Part shown: positions 27,130-37,039 of the stretch, piece after piece | Layout of the letters: each line of letters begins with the position of its first letter | Position numbering within the stretch: position 1 is the first letter of the stretch | NCBI RefSeq assembly: GCF_003350295.1 | Contig: NZ_QLYY01000006.1 | Coordinates: 186,001-250,000 of the forward strand | Origin: Vibrio tetraodonis | Lineage (GTDB): Bacteria > Pseudomonadota > Gammaproteobacteria > Enterobacterales > Vibrionaceae | Direction: 5' to 3' | DNA: 64,000 bases | Made by a program: the position numbers and the translations under genes | The notes under the pieces: generated by a model | Told to the model about the DNA's origin: nothing | The model's database searches: none | The model's input: only the letters and a program-made list of their open reading frames with translations

Positions 27130-29883
27130 ATGAAAAAAACGTTTGCCCTATGTTGGCTGCTGCTTGTCGGATGTGCCCAGAATACTCCTTCTCAGTCTCC
27201 TCCCATTCAACCGAATACTAACTGGTCTTCGGGAATTCTAGATAATGGTATGAAGTACTACCTTTACCCCATGGATTCAAATAAGGTATCCATGCAACTG
27301 TTGATCAAAGTTGGCTCGGGAGCAGAAGAACCTAATCAATTAGGATATGCTCATTATGTTGAGCATCTTGCTTTTGAGGGGAGCGAAAATTTTACGACCG
27401 CAGAGATTGAAAGATTGATCGATGCGACCGGTGCAGAGAAAATGCATGGTGTGAATGCCTATACGTCTTATGGGCAGACAGTATATAAACTAAACCTACC
27501 TAATAAAAAGAAATTTGATACCGCGTTGCTGTGGCTTCGAGATGTCGCAAGTAGAGTCACTTTTTCGACTGAGGAGGTAGATAAAGAAAAAAGTATCTTA
27601 TTGTCAGAAAATCGGTATCGAAGCCCCGAACATCAGTCTTTTAGCGATAAATACTATGACTTTCTGATAAAAGGAAGTGTGCAGGCTCAAAGATCGCCGG
27701 GTGGGACAACGGAAATGATTCAAGCAGCGACGTCTGATTCGTTAAAAACTTTTTACAACAAATGGTATCAACCACAAAATGCTGAACTAATAATCGCTGG
27801 TAATATCGAACGATCTGAAACCAAAGCTGCAGTTGAAAAGTTGTTTTCTGATTGGATAGCGACTAACTCTGAGCAAGCTCCTAAATTACCACCTCTGAAA
27901 GCAAAAAAAGATGATTTTATCGCTAGGGTTGCCGATGGAGAATCTGCTTTATTGGGTTTAAGGTTTGATCGAGGTAGCAACCTAGTAACAAACCAAGAAC
28001 AGAATTTAAACAGTGCTCTTAACGCTATCGTAGCAGAGTTAATAAGTATTCGATTGGGCGCAGTATATGACCAGCAAGCACTGCCACTACAGACAATTTA
28101 TTCAGATACGTCTCGTTTGGAAAACCTGAAAGTTTATGAAGTTGGAATCGCGTTTTCTGGGCATGATAGAAACCTAGTGCAGCCGCTATTTTTGACAACA
28201 TTGGCCTCTCTAAGAGATCATGGTGTTAGTCAATCTGAATTAGATTCAGTACTTGCTAGTTATCAGAACCATCTGGACCGTGCTGATGAATATTGGCAAA
28301 CTTACTCTCCAGAAAACTTTGTTTTTGAAAAAAATCGTGAGCGAATAACTGGTGAGCCCACTCAATCACGCCAAGACTATAAACTCAATCTTGAGCATGT
28401 GATTCAAAGTGCAGATATCAATACGGTCAATCAGTACCTTTACAATATGCTATCTTCTTCTTATGGGATGTTCGTTGGTGCAGGTGCAGAGGAATCCGTC
28501 GAGCATATTGAGCAAGCGCTACCAGAGTGGAAAAGCATGTATCGAATGACAGGAGTGGTAAATAACCAAATTAATTTTGACATTAATGGATTGGCTGAGG
28601 TGATATCCTCCAGTCCATTGCCTAACTCGGTTGAATTTGAGAACGGCGAAGATCTTTGGACCTTAGACAATGGCGTAGAAGTATTGTTAGATCCAGATGT
28701 GAAGAGTGACTTTGTTAATCTTGTTTATATGTCAGCTGGAGGCTTAACGGTTCTAGATAGAGATTTATTACCCGCAGCTGCAATCTTGTTGCCTGTCATT
28801 GCTCGAAGTGGCGTTGGTAACTTTGATGGTCCACAAATGAAAGCGTTTACGCGTAAAAATTCGATTGATATACAGGGCTTTATTAATGGTACAGAGCATG
28901 GATTTTCCATTCATGTCCCTCGCAAAAACCTTGATAAAGCGCTTCAGTATTTGTACACAAGCATTGCATACCCCAAGTTTGATCCCAAGCAAGTCGATGC
29001 GATAAAACGAGAGTCTGCGGATCAAGCGCTCTCATACCTCAAATCCCCCCTAGGGCAGTGGTACGATGCAATTGCAACCAATACCTATGCTCCGAGTAGT
29101 GCTTATTTCCCAATCTACGCTCAAGACTTTAATAAGGTAACCGTTGATCAGGTTCAGCAAGCGTTTGAACAGCTATTTAGACAATCACGCAACAATAAGC
29201 TAGTGATCATAGCTGATATGAAGCCTACTGATATAACAGAGTCAATAAATAACTATGTAGCAACATTACCCTTACATACTGTAGATACGCCAGCATATCA
29301 GATAGATTATAATTCTCGACCAGACACTAGAATTAACCTTGCTATCAATAATGAAAGGAAGGGTGGATTTGTGTTAAGAATCCATAACAAACAGGCGAGG
29401 CCGCAAAATCCGAGGCTTGATATCGTCGACCAGATCATAGAACACATATTGGCAGATCGTTTGCACAATTATGTTAGAGAGGAAATGAGCCTAGATTATT
29501 CTCCGGCTAGTTATTCAAATATGAGCTTTAATCAAACTGTGACTGATTGGGCAATTGAATCTCAAGTGGCGGTAGAGGATTTACCTAAAGTAGAAAAGGC
29601 TATAGACAAAGTTGTACGCGATCTTCGAGAATCAATTACAAGAGAAGAATTAAAAGTGGCTAAAAAGCAGCTCTATACCAAAGTCGAAGATATTATCGGT
29701 AGCGCAGATAGCACTGCTTGGTTGAGAGCCCTATACATGGTAAACGACTTAGGTAAAGATACGTTGGTTGGGACTAAGGGCGTCATATCCGATATTTCGA
29801 TAGAGGAGGTTAAAGTCCGCATCAATGAGTCCTTTGGGCAAGATACAGAGTCTTATAGGTATATCCTGAGTCCGTTAGATTAA
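27130..29883 (+). CDS. M16 family zinc peptidase, predicted lipoprotein
   Basis: A 917-residue pitrilysin/insulinase-type protease. The chosen ATG (27130) gives a lipoprotein signal MKKTFALCWLLLVGC with the lipid-modified Cys15; the frame is open 38 codons further up but those lack a signal. The zinc motif HxxEH is HYVEH (75-79), with the third ligand expected in the following helix. The protein carries both M16 halves in one chain; the second half lacks the zinc motif, as usual for this family. Acting from the membrane it would degrade peptides in the periplasm. It stands alone and ends at a strong terminator. Confidence 0.9.
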   Translation: MKKTFALCWLLLVGCAQNTPSQSPPIQPNTNWSSGILDNGMKYYLYPMDSNKVSMQLLIKVGSGAEEPNQLGYAHYVEHLAFEGSENFTTAEIERLIDATGAEKMHGVNAYTSYGQTVYKLNLPNKKKFDTALLWLRDVASRVTFSTEEVDKEKSILLSENRYRSPEHQSFSDKYYDFLIKGSVQAQRSPGGTTEMIQAATSDSLKTFYNKWYQPQNAELIIAGNIERSETKAAVEKLFSDWIATNSEQAPKLPPLKAKKDDFIARVADGESALLGLRFDRGSNLVTNQEQNLNSALNAIVAELISIRLGAVYDQQALPLQTIYSDTSRLENLKVYEVGIAFSGHDRNLVQPLFLTTLASLRDHGVSQSELDSVLASYQNHLDRADEYWQTYSPENFVFEKNRERITGEPTQSRQDYKLNLEHVIQSADINTVNQYLYNMLSSSYGMFVGAGAEESVEHIEQALPEWKSMYRMTGVVNNQINFDINGLAEVISSSPLPNSVEFENGEDLWTLDNGVEVLLDPDVKSDFVNLVYMSAGGLTVLDRDLLPAAAILLPVIARSGVGNFDGPQMKAFTRKNSIDIQGFINGTEHGFSIHVPRKNLDKALQYLYTSIAYPKFDPKQVDAIKRESADQALSYLKSPLGQWYDAIATNTYAPSSAYFPIYAQDFNKVTVDQVQQAFEQLFRQSRNNKLVIIADMKPTDITESINNYVATLPLHTVDTPAYQIDYNSRPDTRINLAINNERKGGFVLRIHNKQARPQNPRLDIVDQIIEHILADRLHNYVREEMSLDYSPASYSNMSFNQTVTDWAIESQVAVEDLPKVEKAIDKVVRDLRESITREELKVAKKQLYTKVEDIIGSADSTAWLRALYMVNDLGKDTLVGTKGVISDISIEEVKVRINESFGQDTESYRYILSPLD

Positions 29884-29917
29884 GCAGATAAAGGGTTTAA
29901 GTTAACTCAATATCAAC

Positions 29918-29950
29918 AAAGCCCTTATGGTAAGCATAAGGGCTTTTTGT
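29918..29950. terminator. Bidirectional terminator
   Basis: A perfect 12-bp stem AAAGCCCTTATG with CATAAGGGCTTT, five-base loop, then TTTT on the plus strand. It separates the convergent M16 peptidase and DUF2797 genes. Confidence 0.92.
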
Positions 29951-29959
29951 TTGTGACCG

Positions 29960-30790
29960 TTAGTCGGAAATTTCCACTTCATAGGAAGTGAATTTACGAA
30001 TATTGATGACTCCGGTGTCAAAAATCATATATTGCCCTTTGATACCTTGAAGTACGCCCGTGACTTGGGGATCTTTATCAAAGTTGTGTGATGTGATTTT
30101 ACTTGGGTGCTTAAGCACTGGATAACCGATTGACGTGGTTGCACCATCAAGTATTTCTATTGAATCTTCACCAAGTTTTTGTCTGATTTCTTCTATTTTG
30201 GGTTCAATTAAAGGCAAAAGCTCAGAGAATTTTTGCTCTAGGGCTAAAGGTTCGCCATCTTGCTTGAGTAAGGTTCTCCAATTGGTTTTATCGGCAATAT
30301 GTTTGGCGATCTCAACTTCAATGAGTCCGGATATATGGCGGGTTTGGACTTTAAATATTGGCAATCCTTGAGTAGCCCCCTGATCTATCCATCGAGTGGG
30401 GATTTGTGTATGTCGGGTAATGCCTACTTTGACGCCTGAAGTATTAGACAGATACACATAGTGGTCGACCATACAGTTTTCCTCACCCCAAGTGGGTTCT
30501 CGGCAAGTGCCTTGGTCATAGTGGCATGTTTCTGGTTTCATTATGCACATATCGCAGCTAGCAAGCTTTTTCATGCATACGAAACAATGGCCCTGTGAAT
30601 AACTTTTCTTCGTTTTCTTGCCGCATGAACAACAAAATATATTGCCAGTATGGGTTAGAGTAAGAGTTTTGCCGATAAATGGCTTTAGATTTATAACTTG
30701 CTCACCTACAGGCAATTGATAGTGAACCTGTTCATCTAGTGAGGCACGCATTTTTTTTAATGTACCTTTCGCGATGGAAGACATAGACAT
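29960..30790 (-). CDS. DUF2797 protein, Cys-rich with GIY-YIG-like segment
   Basis: A 276-residue protein I recall as the DUF2797 family, of unknown function. About residues 52-95 hold a dense set of Cys (CCSCGKK, CFVC, CDMC, then CHY...TC), which looks like zinc-binding knuckles. After this, YVYLSNTSGVKVGITR followed by TRWIDQGA resembles the first strands and the Arg of a GIY-YIG-like fold. Whether it is a nuclease or only a nucleic-acid binder cannot be told. GAGC precedes the ATG; two ATG codons are possible (30790 and 30784). It is convergent with the M16 gene. Confidence 0.75.
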   Translation of the reverse strand: MSMSSIAKGTLKKMRASLDEQVHYQLPVGEQVINLKPFIGKTLTLTHTGNIFCCSCGKKTKKSYSQGHCFVCMKKLASCDMCIMKPETCHYDQGTCREPTWGEENCMVDHYVYLSNTSGVKVGITRHTQIPTRWIDQGATQGLPIFKVQTRHISGLIEVEIAKHIADKTNWRTLLKQDGEPLALEQKFSELLPLIEPKIEEIRQKLGEDSIEILDGATTSIGYPVLKHPSKITSHNFDKDPQVTGVLQGIKGQYMIFDTGVINIRKFTSYEVEISD

Positions 30791-30890
30791 TGCTCTTTAT
30801 TTTAAGTGTAATTTCAGTTTATCTGATTGGAGTATTGAAAATAATTTCAGTCAAGCCATAGAACTTAGGGGTAAGTATGTAGCTGCTCGT

Positions 30891-31631
30891 TCAGTTATTA
30901 AAGTTTTGAACCGCGTCATCCCCGTGTATGGGTTCTTTGGGGCCAAGAAATTTGGGTCGTTCACGCATGATATAAAGATCAAGAACGGCTTTTGCTCTGG
31001 CAAAAACCTCACGTAGCCTGATTTGGTATCCCGAGTGCGCGCTAGGTCCGGGAACGGCAAAACACTTAGCCTTGATATGATGAAAATTAGCGATGAACAG
31101 TGCGCGCTCACAGTGAAATTTTTGGGTGATGATTAAGAAGTTATCAGTTTCGAAGATTTCTTTAGCTCGAACAATGGAGTCAAGAGTCCTAAAACCTGCG
31201 TAATCAAGAAAAATGCTCGATTCAGGAATGTCAGCTTTGAGCAAATCTCTTTTCATGGTCCAAGGCTCATTGTAGGAACGATGGGCATTATCACCACTAA
31301 GAAGAAAGCTATCAACCTTCTCTCTTTTGTATAAATCTATCGCTGCATCGATTCGATTACTGTAATAATCATTTAAAACCTTGCCTAGATATTTGCTGGT
31401 ACCGAGTACAACAGCTACATCAAACTTGCCAATTTCCTCTGAAACGCTATATAGCTGATCTCTGGTTTGATAAGAGACCCAACGATCGATAGCAAAAAGT
31501 ACTGCGGAGCCTAAAACCAAAATAATTGGCAAGCACTTGAACCCCTTTAGCAAGTATGCCAAATAATGGTCCGAGGGTTTAGGTTGATGGAAAAGCCTTC
31601 TCACTAAATTTGTCGATTCCGTTGCGCCCAT
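30891..31631 (-). CDS. sanA: SanA/YdcF family envelope protein
   Basis: A 246-residue DUF218 protein like E. coli SanA, an inner-membrane factor of the envelope barrier (vancomycin exclusion at high temperature). Shared blocks include FDVAVVLGTSKYL, YYSNRIDAAIDLYK, LLSGDNAHRSYNEP, DYAGFRTLDSIVRAKEIF and IITQKFHCERALFIA. One membrane anchor lies at about 35-58. The start is uncertain: the ATG at 31631 overlaps the upstream DUF3392 gene by 28 bases; another at 31652 overlaps by 49. No clear ribosome site marks either. Coupled translation with DUF3392 is likely. Confidence 0.88.
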   Translation of the reverse strand: MGATESTNLVRRLFHQPKPSDHYLAYLLKGFKCLPIILVLGSAVLFAIDRWVSYQTRDQLYSVSEEIGKFDVAVVLGTSKYLGKVLNDYYSNRIDAAIDLYKREKVDSFLLSGDNAHRSYNEPWTMKRDLLKADIPESSIFLDYAGFRTLDSIVRAKEIFETDNFLIITQKFHCERALFIANFHHIKAKCFAVPGPSAHSGYQIRLREVFARAKAVLDLYIMRERPKFLGPKEPIHGDDAVQNFNN

Positions 31632-31933
31632 GAGCCGATAAATATAAAGCATACAACAACAATAGAGAACATGATGCCTGTATCTAAGCTATGCAATGTC
31701 CGAGTTAGGTAAGGTGTTGCTTTTACGATAATTAAACCGTATCCAAATGCATTGATTAAAATAAAAGCTGCCGTTCGCATTAAGAAGTGCTGGTTACGAA
31801 GAACTCTTCTAAGTAAGGTATTGATTTCACCGCCGAATACAACCAATAGGCAAGCTATCAGCGCAATGGATATTTCATTTAAGTAGGGCAGAAGGTATTG
31901 ACCCGCAGGGGCAAAAAAGTCAAAAAACATCAT
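31604..31933 (-). CDS. DUF3392 membrane protein
   Basis: A 109-residue protein with three hydrophobic segments (about 19-36, 50-70 and 85-102). The N-terminus MFFDFFAPAGQYLLPYLNEI and the following IALIACLLVVFGGEIN match what I recall of DUF3392, found mainly in vibrios and relatives. The function is unknown. It precedes and overlaps sanA and follows the malic enzyme gene after a hairpin, so partial readthrough from maeA is possible. Confidence 0.75.
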   Translation of the reverse strand: MMFFDFFAPAGQYLLPYLNEISIALIACLLVVFGGEINTLLRRVLRNQHFLMRTAAFILINAFGYGLIIVKATPYLTRTLHSLDTGIMFSIVVVCFIFIGSWAQRNRQI

Positions 31934-31960
31934 ATATAAAGGCCCCTGTTGCCAGGGGCT
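31934..31960 (-). terminator. maeA terminator
   Basis: On the minus strand an 8-bp stem AGCCCCTG/CAGGGGCC with loop GCAA, then TTTATA. It lies 16 bases after the malic enzyme stop. The T run is weak, so termination may be partial and the DUF3392 gene may be fed by readthrough. Confidence 0.6.
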
Positions 31961-31975
31961 CGTACCGTTAAGAAT

Positions 31976-33664
31976 TTAGAATGAAGTGCGTTTGTACTTG
32001 CGGTATACAGGTTGCCAGAAGTGATGTTCAATGGATTCTTCCAATGCATCGTCCGGAATCTCTAATGCTACACCTTCTTCTATGGCTTTTTTGGCCACCG
32101 CAAAGGCGATCTTCTTCGATACTGAATGAATGGCTTCCAATGGTGGTAGTAGAGCGCCTTGGCCGTTGACTGCCATTGGAGAACATTTTGCTAGTGCACG
32201 ACTTGACTCCATCAGCATTTCGTCTGTAACCCGTTTGGCTTGTACAGACAAGACTCCCAAGCCAATACCGGGGAAAATGTAGCTGTTGTTGCATTGGGCA
32301 ATAGGGTAAGTTTTGCCTGCATGTACTACGGGATCAAATGGGCTTCCTGTGGCAACAAGTGCTTCACCATTCGTCCATTCAATAATATCGTGAGGAGTTG
32401 CTTCAACTCGACTGGTTGGATTTGAGAGCGGGAAAACAATTGGGCGAGGACAGTGCTTATGCATTTCCTTGATAACATCTTCGCTAAACAAACCTGGTGC
32501 ACCAGATACCCCGATTAGTACGGTTGGCTGTCCATTTCGTATCACATCGAGCAAAGAGAACCCAGTTCCTTCAACTTCCCATTTGTCGGTTACGCTGTGC
32601 TTTTGAACCAATCTCTGTTGGAAGTCGAGCAAATTAGGCATGCCTTCTTGTAACAGACCCCAGCGATCAACCATAAATACCTGAGATCGAGCTTGCTGAT
32701 CTGAAATGCCTTCGGAAATCATCTGAGCTATGATGGCTTCTGCTATTCCGCAGCCAGCAGAACCTGCGCCGAGGAAAGTGATGCGTTGCTCTGAAAGTTT
32801 AGTTCCAGCTGCTTGGCAAGCCGCTAAGAGTGAACCAACGGTGACTGCTGCCGTGCCTTGAATATCATCATTAAAACAGCAAATACGGTCTTTGTAGCGC
32901 TCCAGTAAAGGCATCGCATTCTTTTGAGCGAAGTCTTCAAACTGGATCAAAGCTTCGGGCCAGCGATGATGGACGGCTTGGATAAAATCTTCTACAAAGC
33001 CATCATATTCTTCACCTGTTATGCGAGGGTGGCGCCAGCCCATATACATTGGATCTGCAAGACGTTGTGGATTGTTTGTACCTACATCCAACACGATAGG
33101 CAGTGTGTAGGCGGGACTGATACCACCACAAGCAGTGTAAAGTGCCAGTTTACCTATTGGAATTCCCATGCCGCCTATGCCCTGGTCACCTAGACCTAAG
33201 ATACGTTCGCCGTCAGTCACCACGATGACTTTTACATTATGGTTTGAGGCATTGTTTAGTAGGTCGTCGATTCTGTCTCGATTTGCGTATGAGATAAAGA
33301 GGCCTCGACCTCTGCGATAGATATTCGAAAAATTCTCACATGCTGCACCAACAGTGGGTGTGTATATAATCGGCATCATTTCAGATACATGATTTTGTAG
33401 TAGCCGATAGAATACAGTCTCGTTTGTATCTTGGATATTGCGCAGATAAATATGCTTGGCCATATCACTTTCAAAATTTTGGTACTGTTGGTACGCGCGC
33501 TCCACCTGCTCCTGAATAGTTTCAGTCTTTTCCGGTAATAGGCCTTCTAGATTGAAAGACGCACGTTCTTCGGCGGTAAAGGCACTGCCTTTGTTGAGAA
33601 GCGGCGTACTGAGAAGGGCTGGACCAGCGTACGGAATGTATAAGGGGCGTTTATCGTTATTCAT
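31976..33664 (-). CDS. maeA: NAD-dependent malic enzyme
   Basis: A 562-residue enzyme of the large (about 60 kDa) malic enzyme class, decarboxylating malate to pyruvate with NAD. Visible: [19 protein letters not shown], the catalytic [34 protein letters not shown] block, the metal-binding [20 protein letters not shown]-binding [15 protein letters not shown] and [11 protein letters not shown]. The ATG at 33664 has AGGCAAG just upstream; the GTG one codon earlier is less likely. It links the citric acid cycle with pyruvate, as do fumarase and the serine deaminase further along. Confidence 0.95.
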   Translation of the reverse strand: MNNDKRPLYIPYAGPALLSTPLLNKGSAFTAEERASFNLEGLLPEKTETIQEQVERAYQQYQNFESDMAKHIYLRNIQDTNETVFYRLLQNHVSEMMPIIYTPTVGAACENFSNIYRRGRGLFISYANRDRIDDLLNNASNHNVKVIVVTDGERILGLGDQGIGGMGIPIGKLALYTACGGISPAYTLPIVLDVGTNNPQRLADPMYMGWRHPRITGEEYDGFVEDFIQAVHHRWPEALIQFEDFAQKNAMPLLERYKDRICCFNDDIQGTAAVTVGSLLAACQAAGTKLSEQRITFLGAGSAGCGIAEAIIAQMISEGISDQQARSQVFMVDRWGLLQEGMPNLLDFQQRLVQKHSVTDKWEVEGTGFSLLDVIRNGQPTVLIGVSGAPGLFSEDVIKEMHKHCPRPIVFPLSNPTSRVEATPHDIIEWTNGEALVATGSPFDPVVHAGKTYPIAQCNNSYIFPGIGLGVLSVQAKRVTDEMLMESSRALAKCSPMAVNGQGALLPPLEAIHSVSKKIAFAVAKKAIEEGVALEIPDDALEESIEHHFWQPVYRKYKRTSF

Positions 33665-33755
33665 CACTTGCCTATAAAATGTAGGGTCTTAAGGAACGGG
33701 AACCAGAAAATGATAGGGATTACTAACCTTATTGTAAACCGAATATTCCTGCATT

Positions 33756-36155
33756 ATGGACCAGAATAAGTATATACTTTCCACCTTTTCCAAGATCTCG
33801 ATGCGCACTATGCTCAGCTTACCCATAGATATCCTTAAATCTGACTTTCTCAACCGTTTATCTACTCACAATATGATAGTAGAAGCCGAAACAGGCTCCG
33901 GCAAATCGACGAGGTTACCCGTTTGGGCTCAAACGGAGGGAAAAGTACTAGTGGTAGAGCCACGGCGCATAGCTTGTACGTCTCTTGCGCAGTATGTTGC
34001 AGAGCAGAAAAACGAGTCTGTCGGACAATCAGTGGGTTACTCCATTAAGCTTGAAAATTGCTCTACTGATGATAGCCGGATTATTTTTGTCACCCCGGGG
34101 GTTGCACTACGTTGGCTCGCTGAAAATAAGCTTTCTGATTTTGACATCGTTATTGTGGATGAATTTCATGAACGCCGTTGGGATACAGATTTACTTGTTG
34201 CGCTGCTGAAAGAATACAATAGCCACCGGCTAGTTATTACCTCGGCAACAATTGAAGGACAGAAGCTGGCAAATTATCTGAATGCCGAGCGATTGCAGTC
34301 GACGGGAAGAAGTTACCGCGTGTCAATCGAATACCGAGGTGGAGATTCTCGCCAACTTCCAGACGGCAGAAACCTAGAGTTGAGAGTAAAAAAGGAAGTC
34401 GAATATTTAATGGATATAGATGGCGATATTCTGGTTTTTTTACCCGGTCGTAAGGAGATTGCTCAATGCCAAAGTGTGCTTTCAAATATGTCGGATGTGA
34501 TAGTCGCTCCGCTTCATGCATCAGTAACCGATCAACAAAGAGATCTTGCCCTAACGCCTCAGAGCCGAAAAAAAATTGTCTTAGCGACCAATGTTGCTGA
34601 AACGTCGTTAACTATACCTAATGTTGTCGCAGTAATAGACTCGGGGTTAGAGCGTCGAACAGAGCAGAGAAATGGCAAGACTACTTTGTGTTTGAAGCAT
34701 ATTTCTAAAGCAAGTGCCCGGCAACGCAGTGGTCGTGCAGGAAGAGTCATGGATGGATTATGTATAAGACTGTATGGCGAACACGCAGCACTAGTTGAGG
34801 TAACGCCACCAGAGCTTCATCGCGAAGCTCTCAGTGAGCCCATGCTTGCAGCCGCATGCTGTGGATACCGATTATCCGATTTGATCTTTTTAGACTCTTT
34901 ACCCGAGAAATCGCTCCATCAAGCACATACCATGCTTGAAAAGATGGGCGCAATAGATTCGCAGGGGCACGCAACACAACATGGGCAGCGTTTGTATCCA
35001 CTTCCGATTGACGCATTGTATGCCGATCTTGCTACTCGTATGCCAAAACGTAACCTTCAGGAAGCAATGGTGGATCTAACTTCTGTATTAGCAACACCCG
35101 GGACTATATGTCGAATTTCTCCTGCTGAAGAATTGCAGCAGCAGCTTGCTAACGAAGAGCCTTTGGGTAGTGATGGCCAGTTGATGATCCGAGTGTTAAG
35201 AGGGGGGACTTTTACTGGTGTGACTATTGATCAACAAGTGTTAAAGGAAGCTCAAAAACTCGCTGAACAAATGAGAGTCGTGTTTGAGTTACCCAAACTT
35301 GAGGTTGCTTCTCGTTTTGACCATGAAGAATTCGTTGAAGCTATTGGAAAGCTACACCCAGAGCTTCTATTTGTGCGTCGTCAAAAGCGTCGAGATGCAT
35401 TCTCTAACGGTCAAATGGAGATTACACTGGGCCGCAATAGTCGTCTACAAGACAGAGTAGAGGCGACTTTGGTTATGGATACTCATAGCTTACCGGGGCG
35501 AGGAGTAAAGCAGACACTTAATATTGCAACCCACACTCTACCGGTGAGGTTGGCCATATTTGAAAAGCTCAATATTGGCGAATGGGCAGAAGGTAATATT
35601 GTGTCACATGATGACGTACCACATGTTGAAATGCAGTTGATGTATGCCGGACGTAGCGTTGCCACAAAAATCCAATTAGCGGAAGGAGAGGCTGCGAGCA
35701 AAATACTACTAGAAGCGGTTAAGCAGGAACAAGTACTACCGGGCTTTGCTAAACAACGAAATGAAGAGATTGAGCACTGGAAGTTGTATCAAGCTATAGC
35801 AAATAAATCGCTATCAAAAGAAGTGGAAGCTCTTAGTTTTGAGTCCTGGTTTTTAGGTCAGTTAGAGGAACTTGAGTTGACTGACCTATCGGATTTAGAA
35901 CTGTTCAATTATGATGACTTCCCATTTGAGGGCGTTCCTGCGTGGGAATATGAAGATTTTGCATCCAAATTCCCATTTGAGCTCTTTATTGGTGATTTAA
36001 ACTTAACCGTTGAATATTTTCCAAACAAGAAATTGGTTCATGTCAAATACCAATCTGGACTTCGCAAAAGTGATCCCAAAAGGTGGGAGCTGCCGAGGTG
36101 GTCTGGCTGGCGGATACAATACAAGAAGGCGAGTAGAGTTGTTGATGTTCGCTAG
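33756..36155 (+). CDS. DEAH-box ATP-dependent helicase, HrpB-like
   Basis: A 799-residue superfamily 2 helicase. Motifs: I AETGSGKST, Ia VVEPRRIACTSLA, II DEFHER, III SAT, IV FLPGRKEI, V TNVAETSLTIPNV and VI QRSGRAGRV. The helicase core and following helical domain resemble HrpB of E. coli in size and order, but the last 200 residues are acidic with unusual WFLGQLEELELTDLSDLELF-type segments and lack a clear HrpB C-terminal block. Its in vivo role is unknown. Start uncertain: the ATG at 33756 is used; in-frame ATGs at 33801 and 33810 would remove 15-18 residues and none has a good ribosome site. Confidence 0.85.
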   Translation: MDQNKYILSTFSKISMRTMLSLPIDILKSDFLNRLSTHNMIVEAETGSGKSTRLPVWAQTEGKVLVVEPRRIACTSLAQYVAEQKNESVGQSVGYSIKLENCSTDDSRIIFVTPGVALRWLAENKLSDFDIVIVDEFHERRWDTDLLVALLKEYNSHRLVITSATIEGQKLANYLNAERLQSTGRSYRVSIEYRGGDSRQLPDGRNLELRVKKEVEYLMDIDGDILVFLPGRKEIAQCQSVLSNMSDVIVAPLHASVTDQQRDLALTPQSRKKIVLATNVAETSLTIPNVVAVIDSGLERRTEQRNGKTTLCLKHISKASARQRSGRAGRVMDGLCIRLYGEHAALVEVTPPELHREALSEPMLAAACCGYRLSDLIFLDSLPEKSLHQAHTMLEKMGAIDSQGHATQHGQRLYPLPIDALYADLATRMPKRNLQEAMVDLTSVLATPGTICRISPAEELQQQLANEEPLGSDGQLMIRVLRGGTFTGVTIDQQVLKEAQKLAEQMRVVFELPKLEVASRFDHEEFVEAIGKLHPELLFVRRQKRRDAFSNGQMEITLGRNSRLQDRVEATLVMDTHSLPGRGVKQTLNIATHTLPVRLAIFEKLNIGEWAEGNIVSHDDVPHVEMQLMYAGRSVATKIQLAEGEAASKILLEAVKQEQVLPGFAKQRNEEIEHWKLYQAIANKSLSKEVEALSFESWFLGQLEELELTDLSDLELFNYDDFPFEGVPAWEYEDFASKFPFELFIGDLNLTVEYFPNKKLVHVKYQSGLRKSDPKRWELPRWSGWRIQYKKASRVVDVR

Positions 36156-36338
36156 TGGTGGCTCAGTTCGAAGTTATTATAAGAGAAGAAAAACGGGCTT
36201 TTCAATACTTGTGATTCTGTAAACAGACCATCAGCTTCAGTCAGTGGGCTATACTATCAACACAGATAAAGCTGACATGTTTTGGCAATGTCTTCTATCA
36301 AGTACATGGCGTGGTTAACTTGTGTTGTAGAGGTGCCC

Positions 36339-36977
36339 ATGGATGACAAACTTTCTTTTACCAGACTTTCTGTGACATTGTGGTGGGCTCTATTTCTCCT
36401 TCCTACCAATGCCAACGCCAGTAACAACTTCAATTACAATTATCTCTATGCGGATTTGGCGGCGGGCTCTCTTAACGATGATCTTGGTACGAACAGCAGT
36501 GTGACGTCCTTGGCCGTTGGAGGGAAAAGGATTGTTGAAGATCAAATCCTTGCCACCATTGATTATGAGGCAAGGTTTATTCATCCCAATGACAACACAA
36601 CAACTGAAAATTATATTTTGCTTCCTGGTATGGCATTGAGCTATTCGCTGGAAGACAAGTGGGACATCATTGCTGGTGTAAAAATAGGCTATGTTTGGTC
36701 ATCTAAGACCAATGACACGACCGATGAGAAGCTCTTTAGCGATAATGATTTTATGTGGGGCGGCGATATAAGTCTGAAGTATGAAGTAAACCAAGATTGG
36801 CAAATTTCATTAACAGGGGAGTTAAGACGTAGTGATATTTTGGATGAGGATATCTTTAATATGCGTGCTGGCTACAAAATAAATGAAATGTTCGTTATTG
36901 CAGGGCTTTACACCCATAAGAACTATGGTGAGACGACAACAAATGAAATGGGTATTAGTCTGAAGTACATGTATTGA
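36339..36977 (+). CDS. Outer-membrane beta-barrel protein
   Basis: A 212-residue protein with a signal peptide (LSVTLWWALFLLPTNANA, cleavage after about residue 28) and then alternating polar/hydrophobic strands rich in Tyr, Trp and Gly, ending in an aromatic residue (SLKYMY), as required for barrel insertion. It resembles small eight-stranded porin-like barrels (OmpW/OmpA-like beta-barrel). AGAGG lies nine bases before the chosen ATG; the frame is open 19 codons upstream. No specific function can be given. It ends at a strong shared terminator. Confidence 0.75.
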   Translation: MDDKLSFTRLSVTLWWALFLLPTNANASNNFNYNYLYADLAAGSLNDDLGTNSSVTSLAVGGKRIVEDQILATIDYEARFIHPNDNTTTENYILLPGMALSYSLEDKWDIIAGVKIGYVWSSKTNDTTDEKLFSDNDFMWGGDISLKYEVNQDWQISLTGELRRSDILDEDIFNMRAGYKINEMFVIAGLYTHKNYGETTTNEMGISLKYMY

Positions 36978-36995
36978 TTTGCTACTTTCACGAGT

Positions 36996-37031
36996 AATGA
37001 TAAGAGCCAGTTTAAGCTGGCTCTTATCATT
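36996..37031. terminator. Bidirectional terminator
   Basis: A 15-bp perfect stem, AATGATAAGAGCCAG with CTGGCTCTTATCATT, loop TTTAAG. It separates the convergent barrel and aspC genes. Confidence 0.85.
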
Positions 37032-37039
37032 ATGTTTGT

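Noticed and set aside
30774..31111. Overlapping frames on both strands around the DUF2797 start and sanA end
   Set aside because: Shadows of the two real genes or low-complexity frames without start signals.
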